Assembly: GCA_034408895.1 (NCBI GenBank)
Contig: JAWXCI010000024.1
Location: 1-64,000 of the forward strand
Source of the DNA: UBA4660 sp034408895
GTDB taxonomy: Bacteria; Bacteroidota; Bacteroidia; Flavobacteriales_D; Sanyastnellaceae
Direction: 5' to 3'
DNA: 64,000 nucleotides
The notes under the pieces: model-generated
Told to the model about the DNA's origin: nothing
Databases searched by the model: none
The model's input: the letters and a program-made list of their open reading frames with translations, nothing else
Made by a program: the position numbers and the translations under genes
Shown here: piece by piece, positions 42,047 through 51,529 of the stretch
Layout: each line of letters begins with the position of its first letter
Numbering within the stretch: position 1 is the stretch's first letter

Positions 42047-42895
42047 ATGAAAAATTGGTTGATGGTTTCTTCGTTGATTTTATTCTGTTCCTTCGCCCTA
42101 TGCCAGGAGGATTTAGCTATGGCTCATGCGGATTATTCAGGTGGCCATTTCGAACAAGCCATTGAAAAACTAAATGCTAAAGGGCGTAACGAGCTTTCGC
42201 CCGGGGCATACATGCTTCGTGCAGATTGCTTGCACAAACTAGGAAAATTTTCAGAGGCACTCAATGACTATGACCGTGCGAAACTTCATGGATATGCCAA
42301 CCCTGACTTATTGTTGAATCGCGGGATTTGCCGGTCATCTGCCGGGGCTTACGACACTGCTAAACTGGACATAGTGGCTTACCTGGAATATGACCGCGAG
42401 GATCCGAAAGCGTATTACTGGCTGGCGCACATCGAATACCTGATGATGGAAAACAATGCAGCATTGAGATATGTGGACGAAGCCGTTGCCCTCGATTCTT
42501 TATATGAAGAAGCTTACTTTCTGCGCGGAGCCATTTTCGCTGATCAGCGGAAGATTCTTCTTGCAATGGAAGATTTTAAAACTGCTTACTTGATTAACCC
42601 AAAACTACACCGCGCAAAATTTCACTTCGCCACACTCACCATGGATCTGGGGCTAAACGAACAGGCAAAGGAGATACTTTCGGAATTGTTGCTGGAGGAA
42701 ACTGATTTCAGTGATGAAATTTTTTATTACCGTGGTTGGTGTTCCTACACGCTGCATGATTCCGATGGTGCTTGCAATGATTGGGTGGAGTCTGCCAGAC
42801 TTGGCAACCACGATTCCGAAGAAAGCCATCGCAAGGGATGCCTGGACAAAGGGGGAATGCCGCGAATCAAACGCAGGAGTTATGCAAGATTTTGA
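42047..42895 (+). CDS. Secreted TPR-repeat protein
   Basis: The protein is 282 aa from ATG 42047 (MKNWLMVSSLILFC), which gives a signal peptide ending ALCQ; an ATG ten codons earlier would lack it. At least four TPR units (SPGAYMLRADCLHKLGKFSEALNDYDRA, PKAYYWLAHIEYLMMENNAALRYVDEA, YEEAYFLRGAIFADQRKILLAMEDF, HRAKFHFATLTMDLGLNEQAKE). The C-terminal FYYRGWCSYTLHDSDGACNDWVESARLGNHD is a SEL1-like end typical of Bacteroidota periplasmic TPR proteins. A scaffold for unknown partners. Confidence 0.85.
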   Translation: MKNWLMVSSLILFCSFALCQEDLAMAHADYSGGHFEQAIEKLNAKGRNELSPGAYMLRADCLHKLGKFSEALNDYDRAKLHGYANPDLLLNRGICRSSAGAYDTAKLDIVAYLEYDREDPKAYYWLAHIEYLMMENNAALRYVDEAVALDSLYEEAYFLRGAIFADQRKILLAMEDFKTAYLINPKLHRAKFHFATLTMDLGLNEQAKEILSELLLEETDFSDEIFYYRGWCSYTLHDSDGACNDWVESARLGNHDSEESHRKGCLDKGGMPRIKRRSYARF

Positions 42896-42939
42896 GAAGA
42901 CGGGAGATCAATGTGCAAATGTGCTGATTTGCCGATGTG

Positions 42940-43012
42940 CTGATGCCGAAAACCGAAGGTCAGCGACCGGAGACCAGAAACTGACCGCTGCCGACTGTCT
43001 ACTGCATACTTC
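42940..43012 (+). repeat. Degenerate gaccgg/ctgccgac repeat
   Basis: The stretch aaggtcagcgaccggagacc followed by agaaactgaccgctgccgac has the same words as intergenic stretches at 19097-19135, 19500-19530, 28423-28447 and 41396-41418. Function unknown. Confidence 0.5.
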
Positions 43013-43088
43013 TTTTGTTGAAATCTTGGTTTAAAAGCAAGCCACTTGTTCACTCGATTTTCAAAACACGGGCTTGTAGGTTTGTGTT

Positions 43089-43655
43089 GTGATTAGCCTT
43101 CTCGACATACTCATTTTTATTCCGCTCGCTTTTGCAGCCTGGAAGGGCTGGAAAAATGGCTTCGTGATGGAATTGTTTTCCATCCTCGCACTCTTTGCCG
43201 GAATCTATCTGGCAGTGCGGTGTTCCAATTTTCTAACACACTGGTTGCGTGACACCATGCAGGTGAAAAGTGAATACCTGCCTATCATCGTTTTCATTTT
43301 AATCTTCGTTCTTGTGTTGGTAGGACTTTGGTTGTTGGGAAAGAAAATTTCAGAGAACGTAAATGAAGCAAGTGGTGAAAAACTTAACAAAGCCGGAGGT
43401 TCTATTTTTTGTTTGTCGCGGATGGTACTCTTCCTCAGCATCATTTTCATTTTGCTGAATGCAGTGGATGAACGCTACAATATTCTTCCTAAGGAGCAAA
43501 AGACAAATTCATTATTGTTTGCCCCCATCTATAAATTCTCGATGGCAATTCTGCCTGTGGTGGAGAACAGTGAGTTTTACCGTAAGTTGAAGGAGAAGGG
43601 ATTGGATGATGCCATCCTCAACACTGAACCCAAAGAGACTGCATCAAATGAATAG
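43089..43655 (+). CDS. CvpA-family membrane protein
   Basis: The protein is 188 aa, GTG start at 43089. Four membrane helices (LLDILIFIPLAFAAWKGWKNG, MELFSILALFAGIYLAVRC, IIVFILIFVLVLVGLWLLG, MVLFLSIIFILLNAV) in the order of colicin-V production family proteins. Bacteroidota members are of unknown role. Converges on the phosphomutase gene (4-base gap). Confidence 0.88.
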   Translation: MISLLDILIFIPLAFAAWKGWKNGFVMELFSILALFAGIYLAVRCSNFLTHWLRDTMQVKSEYLPIIVFILIFVLVLVGLWLLGKKISENVNEASGEKLNKAGGSIFCLSRMVLFLSIIFILLNAVDERYNILPKEQKTNSLLFAPIYKFSMAILPVVENSEFYRKLKEKGLDDAILNTEPKETASNE

Positions 43656-43659
43656 CGGT

Positions 43660-45399
43660 TTACAGATTCATTTCTATCTTAATTTCTGAAATTCTTATTC
43701 TGCTTTTCTCCACAAAATTTTCATACGATAAATTTCGTGCATCACCCCGAAGCGAAAAATAAAACTTGATCTTCGGCTCTGTTCCGCTTGGCCTTGCGGA
43801 AATTTTGGATCCGTCTTCAAGAAAAAATTGCAGAACATTCGAATGCGGAAGATCTAATGTGGAAATTTTTCCGGTGAGCACATCAGTGGTAGTGGATTGC
43901 TGTACATCCACCAATTTCACAACACGAGAGCCTGCAAGTTCCTTTGCCGGATTGATTCGCAGCGTGGTCATCATTGCATCAATTGCTTTCAATCCATCAA
44001 GACCCTCTATTGTTTTTGTAAAAAGTTCATCGAAGTAAAAACCAAACTCAGAATAAATTTTTTGAAGGAGTTGCCAGATGGTGGTAGAGTTCGCATGGCA
44101 CCATGCCGCTATCTCGCTCAACACTATGGATGAAATGACAGCGTCCTTGTCCCGCACAAAATCGCCCACGAGATAGCCATAACTTTCTTCTCCACCACAG
44201 ATGAAGTATTCTGTTCCCTCTTTGCTGCGCATCACTTCTGCTATGTATTTGAAACCTGTGAGTGTGTCATAACATTTCACTCCAAACTTTTTTGCGATGG
44301 CTGCAATCAATTCAGTTGTCACAATCGTTTTTGCAACGAACTGTCGTCCGTCCAGAATGTCCTTTCGTTGCCATTGCATTAACGCGTAATAAACAATGAG
44401 ACTTCCGGCTTGGTTGCCGTTGAGCAAAACCATTTTTCCTTCGTTGTTGCGTACAGCAATCCCCACACGGTCTGCATCCGGATCAGTAGCCAGTACAAGG
44501 TCGGCACCAGTTTTTTCTGCGAGTTGAAGTGCGAGGTCGAGCGCTTCTTTTTCTTCAGGGTTGGGAGATTTCACTGTTGGAAAATTTCCATCGGGTGCGG
44601 ATTGTTCTTCCACAATTTGAATGTTCGAAAAACCAACCGCACTCAAGGCCTTCGGCACTATCGTGATGCCTGTACCATGAATTGAGGTGTAAACAATTTT
44701 CAAATCCGCGGCTTTTGCAATTTCTTCTTTAGAATGAATCACAGTTTGAAGTTTCGAGAGGTAGGCTTCCTCTACGCTATCATCGAGAACATGAACCAGT
44801 TTTTCATTGCGCGAAAAACTCACCGACTCAATTCCGTTCACAGAACGCACTTCAGCGATAATGCCTTTGTCGTATGGCGGAACAACTTGTGCTCCATCAT
44901 TCCAGTAAACTTTGTAGCCGTTGTACTGCCGTGGATTGTGGGAAGCAGTGATCACAATTCCCGCATTGCATTTCAAATGACGGACGGCAAACGACAAAAG
45001 GGGCGTGGGACGCAATTCACGAAAAAGAAAAACATGAATGCCATTTGCACTCAATACATCCGCTGCCACTTTTGTGAAATAGTCTGAGTTATTTCGTGAA
45101 TCATGCGCAATGGCTACAGAAATTTTTTCACCCGAAAATTGTTTCTTCAAATAATTTGCAAGGCCCTGCGTGGTCATTCCAATTGTGTAGCGATTGATGC
45201 GGTTGCTCCCGACCCCCATCACTCCGCGAAGACCTCCGGTGCCAAAGTCGAGGTCGTTGTGAAATGCTTCCGTCAATGCTTTTGAATCATGCCTGAGCAT
45301 GTGTTCAATGGCCGAACGCGTTTCGTCATCAATGGCAGCATTCAGCCAGCGCTGTGCTTTTTCTATCGCGATGTTTTCTGATTCAGAATTGGTTTTCAT
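43660..45399 (-). CDS. Phosphohexomutase (phosphoglucomutase/phosphomannomutase, PGM2-like)
   Basis: The protein is 579 aa from ATG 45397-45399 (MKTNSESEN); 11 more codons exist in frame but overlap rfbD. Catalytic Ser in TASHNPRQYNGYKVYWNDG, Mg loop ATDPDADRVGIAV, sugar loop CGGEESYGYLVG and phosphate loop SARPSGTEPKIKF (near the end) are all intact. It interconverts hexose 1- and 6-phosphates, supplying nucleotide-sugar synthesis. Its first 17 bases overlap the rfbD stop region, so it is translated after rfbD in one operon. Confidence 0.95.
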   Translation of the reverse strand: MKTNSESENIAIEKAQRWLNAAIDDETRSAIEHMLRHDSKALTEAFHNDLDFGTGGLRGVMGVGSNRINRYTIGMTTQGLANYLKKQFSGEKISVAIAHDSRNNSDYFTKVAADVLSANGIHVFLFRELRPTPLLSFAVRHLKCNAGIVITASHNPRQYNGYKVYWNDGAQVVPPYDKGIIAEVRSVNGIESVSFSRNEKLVHVLDDSVEEAYLSKLQTVIHSKEEIAKAADLKIVYTSIHGTGITIVPKALSAVGFSNIQIVEEQSAPDGNFPTVKSPNPEEKEALDLALQLAEKTGADLVLATDPDADRVGIAVRNNEGKMVLLNGNQAGSLIVYYALMQWQRKDILDGRQFVAKTIVTTELIAAIAKKFGVKCYDTLTGFKYIAEVMRSKEGTEYFICGGEESYGYLVGDFVRDKDAVISSIVLSEIAAWCHANSTTIWQLLQKIYSEFGFYFDELFTKTIEGLDGLKAIDAMMTTLRINPAKELAGSRVVKLVDVQQSTTTDVLTGKISTLDLPHSNVLQFFLEDGSKISARPSGTEPKIKFYFSLRGDARNLSYENFVEKSRIRISEIKIEMNL

Positions 45400-46288
45400 G
45401 CTCTGTTTTCCAAGAGGCCATACACGAGGCAAGACCTTCCTTCCAGTGTAAGGGTGTTATGCCTGTGTTGAAGATAAACTTGTTGTTGTCGAGTTTTGAG
45501 TAGGGCGGACGCAATGCTCTTGTAAGGTAAGTGGATGATGAAACCGGGTGAACTGGTACTGATATTCCGGCATCTTTCAAAATCTCCACAGTGAAATCGT
45601 ACCAGGATGCTGTGCCCTCCTGAGCGTAGTGATAAATTCCGTGGTCAACATGCTCAGTGCGCACAATTGTTTTTTGCAAAAGTTTCAATACATCCTCAGC
45701 CATATGTCGTGCATAAGTGGGCGATGAAACCTGGTCGTTTACCACAGTAAGCTCACCTTTTTCCTTAGCGAGGCGAATCATCGTTTTGAAAAAATTATGT
45801 CCGAAAGTGGAGTAGAGCCATGAAGTGCGAATGATGAAATGACGTTTCAGTTTTTCGTCAAGCAATTTTTCGCCTTCCCATTTCGTGCGGCCATATGTGG
45901 AGAGTGGATGTTCTGCATCCTCTTCGCTATAAGGTGAATTTTTCTTTCCGTCAAAAACATAATCGGTTGAAAAGTGAATGAGCAGGCTTTCAGTTGCCGC
46001 ACAAGCTTCTGCCAGGAATGCCGGTGCATGGGCATTTGCCAACTGTGATGCTTTTTTTTCTGTCTCCGCCTTCTCAACATTTGTGTATGCAGCACAATTG
46101 ATAACAGCATCAGGCTTTAACTCTTTGACAAAATCAAGCACATGCTGATGCAGACACACATCAAGCGTCATCTTATCGGCAAAGACAAAATCAAAATCAC
46201 TGAAGGCACGCGCTAAGAGTTGAAATTCACGGCCTAGTTGGCCATTGGCTCCCGTTACCAACACTTTATGTTTGATCGAACTTTCCAT
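45383..46288 (-). CDS. rfbD: dTDP-4-dehydrorhamnose reductase
   Basis: The protein is 301 aa from ATG 46286-46288; the frame continues upstream for 34 codons that look non-coding and the promoter box sits there. VTGANGQLGREF is the NAD(P) loop, STDYVFDGKK and YGRTKWEGEKLL (Y-x-x-x-K) are catalytic. It makes dTDP-rhamnose. rfbABC are not in view, so the pathway is split, or the enzyme acts on another 4-keto sugar. Confidence 0.93.
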   Translation of the reverse strand: MESSIKHKVLVTGANGQLGREFQLLARAFSDFDFVFADKMTLDVCLHQHVLDFVKELKPDAVINCAAYTNVEKAETEKKASQLANAHAPAFLAEACAATESLLIHFSTDYVFDGKKNSPYSEEDAEHPLSTYGRTKWEGEKLLDEKLKRHFIIRTSWLYSTFGHNFFKTMIRLAKEKGELTVVNDQVSSPTYARHMAEDVLKLLQKTIVRTEHVDHGIYHYAQEGTASWYDFTVEILKDAGISVPVHPVSSSTYLTRALRPPYSKLDNNKFIFNTGITPLHWKEGLASCMASWKTEHENQF

Positions 46289-46292
46289 TGTG

Positions 46293-46309
46293 GAACGGGC
46301 GAAATTATA
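46293..46309 (-). promoter_or_regulatory. Promoter/start region of rfbD
   Basis: The minus strand reads TATAATTTCGCCCGTTC, ending 4 bases before the ATG. TTTCGCCCGTTC recurs identically just before the MsbA-like gene (53415-53429), so it looks like a shared -7/start element. Confidence 0.5.
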
Positions 46310-46469
46310 GGAGAGGCCAAATAGTGGAGAGTTTATTACAACGCTATTTTGTTCAACAGTTTTGCGGTTAAAACCCGGCTCACTCGCCAAATCACCATTT
46401 CATTAAACCAATAATTTTCCCGCGCTGGCATAAAGATTGGTTTTCAGCGTCCTCATAAAACACAACACA

Positions 46470-47174
46470 ATGAAAAAAATCTACACTGCATTTCTTTTTG
46501 GCTTTCTCTCCGTATCACTGTTAGCACAGAAGAATCCACGCAAACCGACACTGGGCTTTGGGGTGCAAGTGGTGCAGCCACTCGGCCAGTATGGTGATAC
46601 TTATGACGGATATCCTGCTGGTTTCTCCGGCACATTTACCGGTCCAATAGGTCGCTCACCTATAGAAGTTGGAATGGGCGTGGCATGGAATAGCATGGGT
46701 TCACAGAACGAAGAGGTGATGGTGAGCACAGGTGTATTCGACAGTGAAGGTGATGAAATTGTGAAAGCAGGAAAAATGAAAATTGGCATCAACAATTATC
46801 GCTATACAGCCATTGGTCGTTTCAAACCTTTTGCAGGAATGATTCAACCTTATGGTGAAGTGCTTGCAGGTTTCGAAAACTATTCAACCCGCACGGTAAT
46901 TACCATGGATGATAATCCTTCCAGCGATGCTAGGGATCGCAATGTTTATCAACGCGATTTTGGTTTCGTTGCCGGATGGGCAGCAGGACTTCGAATAGAA
47001 ATGATTGAAGGCGTGATGGTAGAGGGTCGCTTCGAAAACCTTCGCGGAAGTGAGGCTAGTTATGTGGATCAGGAGAGCATAACGATTGATGACGGCCATT
47101 CCATTTCGTTTGATACAAAAACTTCGGTGACGGATAAATACGCCTACACTTTAGGTATTGCTTTCAGGTTCTGA
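46470..47174 (+). CDS. Outer-membrane beta-barrel protein
   Basis: The protein is 234 aa from ATG 46470 with signal peptide ending SLLAQ. Alternating strands (LGFGVQVVQPLGQYGDTYDGYPAGFSG, YRYTAIGRFKPFAG, VAGWAAGLRIEMIEGVMVEGRFENLRG) end YAYTLGIAFRF with the terminal aromatic of outer-membrane barrels. About eight to ten strands, OmpX/OmpW-size. Role unknown. Confidence 0.85.
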   Translation: MKKIYTAFLFGFLSVSLLAQKNPRKPTLGFGVQVVQPLGQYGDTYDGYPAGFSGTFTGPIGRSPIEVGMGVAWNSMGSQNEEVMVSTGVFDSEGDEIVKAGKMKIGINNYRYTAIGRFKPFAGMIQPYGEVLAGFENYSTRTVITMDDNPSSDARDRNVYQRDFGFVAGWAAGLRIEMIEGVMVEGRFENLRGSEASYVDQESITIDDGHSISFDTKTSVTDKYAYTLGIAFRF

Positions 47175-47299
47175 AGATAAGTTTCCGCAAAGACGCAAAG
47201 GGAAAGCAAAGGGAACGCAAAGCCAGCAAATCTTTTACAGTTATGATTTGCTGGCTTCACTTTTTTGTTCCAAATAATTTCACAAAATGAAAGAGTTGT

Positions 47300-48553
47300 T
47301 CACTTCGAACGGATGGCATCCACTGGATTCATCCGGGCAGCCATCCATGCGGGAATGATGCCTGAAACCAATCCGGTGATCACGGCTATCACCAATCCAA
47401 GAACAATTCTTTTGGTTGGAAGCATAAAATCGAAATCAACGAACGAACCCAGCAACAGGAAGATGAGATACACCAACAACAAACCAATGGCACCACCAAT
47501 GAGGCACAACGCAATGGACTCGAAAAGAAATTGCGCCATTACAAAAGAGTTTTTTGCGCCAAGTGATTTCTGAATCCCAATAATGTTGGTGCGCTCGCGC
47601 ACTGAGACAAACATGATATTGGCAATATTGAATGCTCCGATAAGTATCGCGCAAATTCCAATCACAATTCCAACTTTGTCAAGAAAACCCATCAGTCCTT
47701 CAATTATTTTGCTGATGGTGCTGGCCTCATTCACCGAAAAATTGTTAGGTGCTCCGGGTTTTATTTTTCTGACAGGACGGAAGTTGGCCACAATTTCATC
47801 TTTCATCTCGGCAGCGGAAATTCCTTCACGGGGCTTAATCAAGATAGCTCCGTCATCTTCACCCAGGTTGATGAGCCGCTGACTGAAATGAATGGGAAGC
47901 AACACGGCCTGGTCGAAACCATTGCTGAATAATGCAGCGCCCTCCTTCGTCATTACACCAATAACAGAAACTTTTTGCCCACCCACTTTTATCTCTTTAC
48001 CTATTGGATCGAGCGAACCAAAAAGTTCTTCGCGAATTCGGTCACCGATAATGGCGAAGTTGCCACCGCCTTCGCATTCAATGGGCGTGAAGTATCGCCC
48101 CGATGCAAGTTTTACCGCAATCACTTCGCGGAATTCGTAAGTGATCCCGATAGTGTATGATTCATTGAAATAACTGTTTTTGTATTCTGATGTTTTTACC
48201 GTGAATGCACGGTAGGCCACGTTTTGTGCCGAGGTCAATCGTCCGCGCAGTTCTTCCATCTGTTCAAGTGTGGGTTGGGGCCGTGCGAAGTATTTCCACC
48301 ACTCGTATTCCTCGTCACCCTCATCTGGTGCTCCTATTGGCATAATCTGAATCATGATGATATCATTACCAATCATGTCGAAACTGCCCTTCATATCAGC
48401 CTCTAAACTGTCCACCAGGCTGAGCACTATTATGATGAGAAAAATTCCGATGGTGACCCCCAAAAGTGAAAGGACGGTGCGCAGTTTATTAGCAACCAGA
48501 GCCTGCCATGCAAACAGAAAACTCTCGCGGAAAAGTCGAAGAATGAGTGCCAT
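47300..48553 (-). CDS. MacB/FtsX-type ABC transporter permease
   Basis: The protein is 417 aa from ATG 48551-48553 (MALILRLF); a longer frame upstream has no leader logic. Membrane helix 1 (LRTVLSLLGVTIGIFLIII), a periplasmic MacB_PCD domain (about 50-260), then three C-terminal helices (IVIGICAILIGAFNIANIMFVSVRERTNIIGIQKSLGAKN carrying the FtsX signature, ALCLIGGAIGLLLVYL, LVIAVITGLVSGIIPAWMAARMNP). No ATP-binding partner is adjacent. It exports or extracts an unknown substrate such as lipoprotein or peptide. Confidence 0.92.
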   Translation of the reverse strand: MALILRLFRESFLFAWQALVANKLRTVLSLLGVTIGIFLIIIVLSLVDSLEADMKGSFDMIGNDIIMIQIMPIGAPDEGDEEYEWWKYFARPQPTLEQMEELRGRLTSAQNVAYRAFTVKTSEYKNSYFNESYTIGITYEFREVIAVKLASGRYFTPIECEGGGNFAIIGDRIREELFGSLDPIGKEIKVGGQKVSVIGVMTKEGAALFSNGFDQAVLLPIHFSQRLINLGEDDGAILIKPREGISAAEMKDEIVANFRPVRKIKPGAPNNFSVNEASTISKIIEGLMGFLDKVGIVIGICAILIGAFNIANIMFVSVRERTNIIGIQKSLGAKNSFVMAQFLFESIALCLIGGAIGLLLVYLIFLLLGSFVDFDFMLPTKRIVLGLVIAVITGLVSGIIPAWMAARMNPVDAIRSK

Positions 48554-48727
48554 CGTAGCTCGCGAAACTAATCTGTTGGGTTGAATGTGCTTCTCCCGAT
48601 TTTGATGAAAGATGAATAACCGAAACCAGTGAGACCGGGAGGGTGAGACTAATTTCGCCCCCTCGATTTTCAACCGGCTGTTCCGGCTTCAACCTAAAAA
48701 GCATTACCAAATAAATTCTATTCCTCC

Positions 48728-50254
48728 ATGCCCACCAAAAGACTTCAATCTGCACTAGTTTCAGTATTTGATAAGGACGGATTGGAACCCATTGTTAATG
48801 CACTCCACCAACTCAACATCACCATTTATTCCACGGGAGGAACGCAGGATTTTATTGAAAAACTTGGTGTGCCGGTGAAGGCCGTAGAAGACCTCACCGG
48901 CTACCCATCCATACTTGTAGGAAGGGTAAAAACACTTCACCCGAAAGTTTTTGGGGGAATACTGGCAAGGCGAAATGATGAAGGTGATCGCAATCAACTT
49001 GCTGAGTTTGCTATTCCTGAAATTGACCTTGTGGTGGTTGATCTCTACCCTTTCGAGAAGACCGTTGCATCAGGTGCATCTCATGAAGATATTGTGGAGA
49101 AAATTGACATCGGTGGAATTTCCCTGATTCGTGCAGCAGCTAAAAATTTCCGCGATGTAGTGATTGTTTCATCGAAGAATCAATACAACAACTTACAGGA
49201 AATTCTCCACTCTGGCGGAACAACTTCTGAAGAGCAGAGAAGAAATTTTGCGCGCGAAGCATTCGATGTTTCATCGCACTATGATTCTAAAATCTATCAG
49301 TGGTTTTGTGGTGATGAAATTCATTCACTTAAAGTGAGCGAGCAAAACGGTGCAATGCTTCGCTATGGTGAAAACCCTCACCAGCGTGGTATTTTCTTCG
49401 GTGACCTGGATGCAATATTTGAGAAGATGAACGGCAAAGAACTTTCCTACAACAACCTGCTGGACGTTGACGCTGCGGTTTTGCTGATGAACGAATTTGC
49501 ACAAAAGAATGACCCCACGTTTGCAATCCTGAAACACAATAACGCTTGTGGAATTGCCTCGCGAAAAACCATCAGTGCTGCATACGAAGCAGCACTGGCC
49601 TGCGACCCTGTTTCAGCCTTTGGAGGAATTCTTATAACGAATGTGGCAATTGATGCAGCAGCGGCAGAAAAAATAAATCCGCTGTTTTGTGAAGTGGTAA
49701 TTGCACCAAAGTTTGAAACGCAGGCGCTGGAAATATTGGCGATGAAACCAAATCGGATTTTGCTTCGGCAGAAGAAAACAGATTTGCCCAATGCCCAACT
49801 TCGCACCTTGCTCAATGGTGTCATCTGGCAGGAGCGTGATGCAAAATCGGAACGCGAACACGACCTGAAACTTGTAACGGAAAAAGAAGCCGCTACTCCT
49901 GAAATGAGTGATTTGCTCTTTGCAAACAAAGTGGTGAAGCATACTAAAAGCAACACCATTGTGCTGGTTAAACATCATCAACTGCTGGCAAGCGGCACCG
50001 GCCAGACATCGCGCGTGGATGCATTGCGACAGGCGATTGCCAAAGCGCATTCATTCGATTTTGATCTGAAGGGTGCAGTGATGGCCAGCGATGCATTCTT
50101 CCCCTTTCCTGATTGCGTAGAAATTGCGCATCAGGCCGGAATCACAGCAGTAGTTCAGCCGGGCGGTTCCATTAAAGATCAACTTTCAATTGACTACTGC
50201 AATGCAAACAAGATGTCCATGTATATGACGGGGATTAGACATTTCAGGCATTGA
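48728..50254 (+). CDS. purH: Bifunctional AICAR formyltransferase / IMP cyclohydrolase
   Basis: The protein is 508 aa. The cyclohydrolase (MGS-like) domain has STGGTQDFIEKLGVPVKAVEDLTGYPSILVGRVKTLHP at residues about 35-75. The formyltransferase half has the catalytic KHNNACG (about 264) and ends SLSIDYCNANKMSMYMTGIRHFRH. It performs the last two steps of IMP synthesis. Normal length. Monocistronic. Confidence 0.98.
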   Translation: MPTKRLQSALVSVFDKDGLEPIVNALHQLNITIYSTGGTQDFIEKLGVPVKAVEDLTGYPSILVGRVKTLHPKVFGGILARRNDEGDRNQLAEFAIPEIDLVVVDLYPFEKTVASGASHEDIVEKIDIGGISLIRAAAKNFRDVVIVSSKNQYNNLQEILHSGGTTSEEQRRNFAREAFDVSSHYDSKIYQWFCGDEIHSLKVSEQNGAMLRYGENPHQRGIFFGDLDAIFEKMNGKELSYNNLLDVDAAVLLMNEFAQKNDPTFAILKHNNACGIASRKTISAAYEAALACDPVSAFGGILITNVAIDAAAAEKINPLFCEVVIAPKFETQALEILAMKPNRILLRQKKTDLPNAQLRTLLNGVIWQERDAKSEREHDLKLVTEKEAATPEMSDLLFANKVVKHTKSNTIVLVKHHQLLASGTGQTSRVDALRQAIAKAHSFDFDLKGAVMASDAFFPFPDCVEIAHQAGITAVVQPGGSIKDQLSIDYCNANKMSMYMTGIRHFRH

Positions 50255-50396
50255 AGATTGTATGGAATCATGTCGAAATTTATTCACGCAAAAGCCAGGG
50301 CAAGCGCAAATGTGGAGGGTTTGTTTTCACGAGTTTTTTACTTCTCTTTCTCTCTCTGCTTTAGTGCCTTAGTGGTAAATCGCACACATTTGCCTC

Positions 50397-51356
50397 ATGC
50401 AATCCATAGTACCTCCTTATCTCAAGCCCGGTGACACCATAGCAATTGTTGCTACAGCGCGCTGGCTCACACACCAGCAATTGCAACCAGCGCTGAACAT
50501 ACTTCACTTGTGGGGGTTCAAAACCAAGATTGGCAACCACGTTTTCACACCACACTTTCAACTTGCCGGAACCGATGACGAGCGCACCGCGGATTTTCAA
50601 ACCGCACTCGATGACCCAGCGGTGAAAGCAATTCTCATTGCACGCGGTGGTTATGGAACAGTGCGCATAATTGACGGTATTGATTTTTCAGGCTTCCTGA
50701 AAAACCCAAAATGGATTTGCGGTTATAGTGATGTAACTGTGCTTCATTCATTGCTCAACGCGCAGGGTATCGCAACCATTCACAGCACCATGCCCTATTC
50801 ATTTCCAAAAGCAACAGCAGCAGCGCTGGAAACGCTCCGCCTTGCACTCACTGGTGAGTTGAATGAAGTGACATGGTCAGTAAAAATCCTCAACTCCGAA
50901 GTGCCAGTGCCCACCAAACCAGAACCCATCCCGCTGATTGGTGGAAACCTTTCCTTGCTATACAGCACACTCGGAAGTAACCGCCAGCCCGACACCTTTC
51001 GGGAGCCTACTGAACCCTGCATACTTTTCCTTGAAGATGTTGACGAGATGCTCTACCACATTGACCGTATGATGATGGCACTGAAACGCGCATCTGTACT
51101 CGAACGAGTGCAAACCATAATAGTGGGAGGATTGACACAGATGAGGGACAACACTACAGCTTTTGGATTTCCCGATGAAAACCCGTGGGGTTTTTCTGCT
51201 AACGAAACCGTGCAGCGTTTAGGAGACATGCTGCAAATTCCGGTGTTGTCAGGATTTCCCGCAGGGCACCTGGATGATAACCGCGCATTTTACCTTGGAA
51301 GAAACGTAAGCCTCAAGTTGAATGATAATGTTGCCAATATCACTTTCGCTGATTGA
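50397..51356 (+). CDS. LD-carboxypeptidase (S66 family)
   Basis: The protein is 319 aa. Nucleophile Ser in WICGYSDVTVLHSLLN (about residue 107), the catalytic Glu in EDVDEMLYHIDRMM and His in SGFPAGHLDDNRAF (about 290) give the S66 triad. It removes the terminal D-Ala from muropeptides during recycling, or cleaves microcin-like peptides. No signal peptide, so cytoplasmic. Confidence 0.93.
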   Translation: MQSIVPPYLKPGDTIAIVATARWLTHQQLQPALNILHLWGFKTKIGNHVFTPHFQLAGTDDERTADFQTALDDPAVKAILIARGGYGTVRIIDGIDFSGFLKNPKWICGYSDVTVLHSLLNAQGIATIHSTMPYSFPKATAAALETLRLALTGELNEVTWSVKILNSEVPVPTKPEPIPLIGGNLSLLYSTLGSNRQPDTFREPTEPCILFLEDVDEMLYHIDRMMMALKRASVLERVQTIIVGGLTQMRDNTTAFGFPDENPWGFSANETVQRLGDMLQIPVLSGFPAGHLDDNRAFYLGRNVSLKLNDNVANITFAD

Positions 51357-51529
51357 GCACGGCCTGCCCATAAATTTTTTTTGAATCGGGTTAACAAGCC
51401 AAGAAGCTGGATTTATATTGAAACATGAAGTGCTGTGTAATCTGCCAATTCATACCGTATAGAAAAATACCGAAATGCAATCTTATCATACTGATGGCAA
51501 ATGGCTTTGCTCACATGTGGGCAACAACA

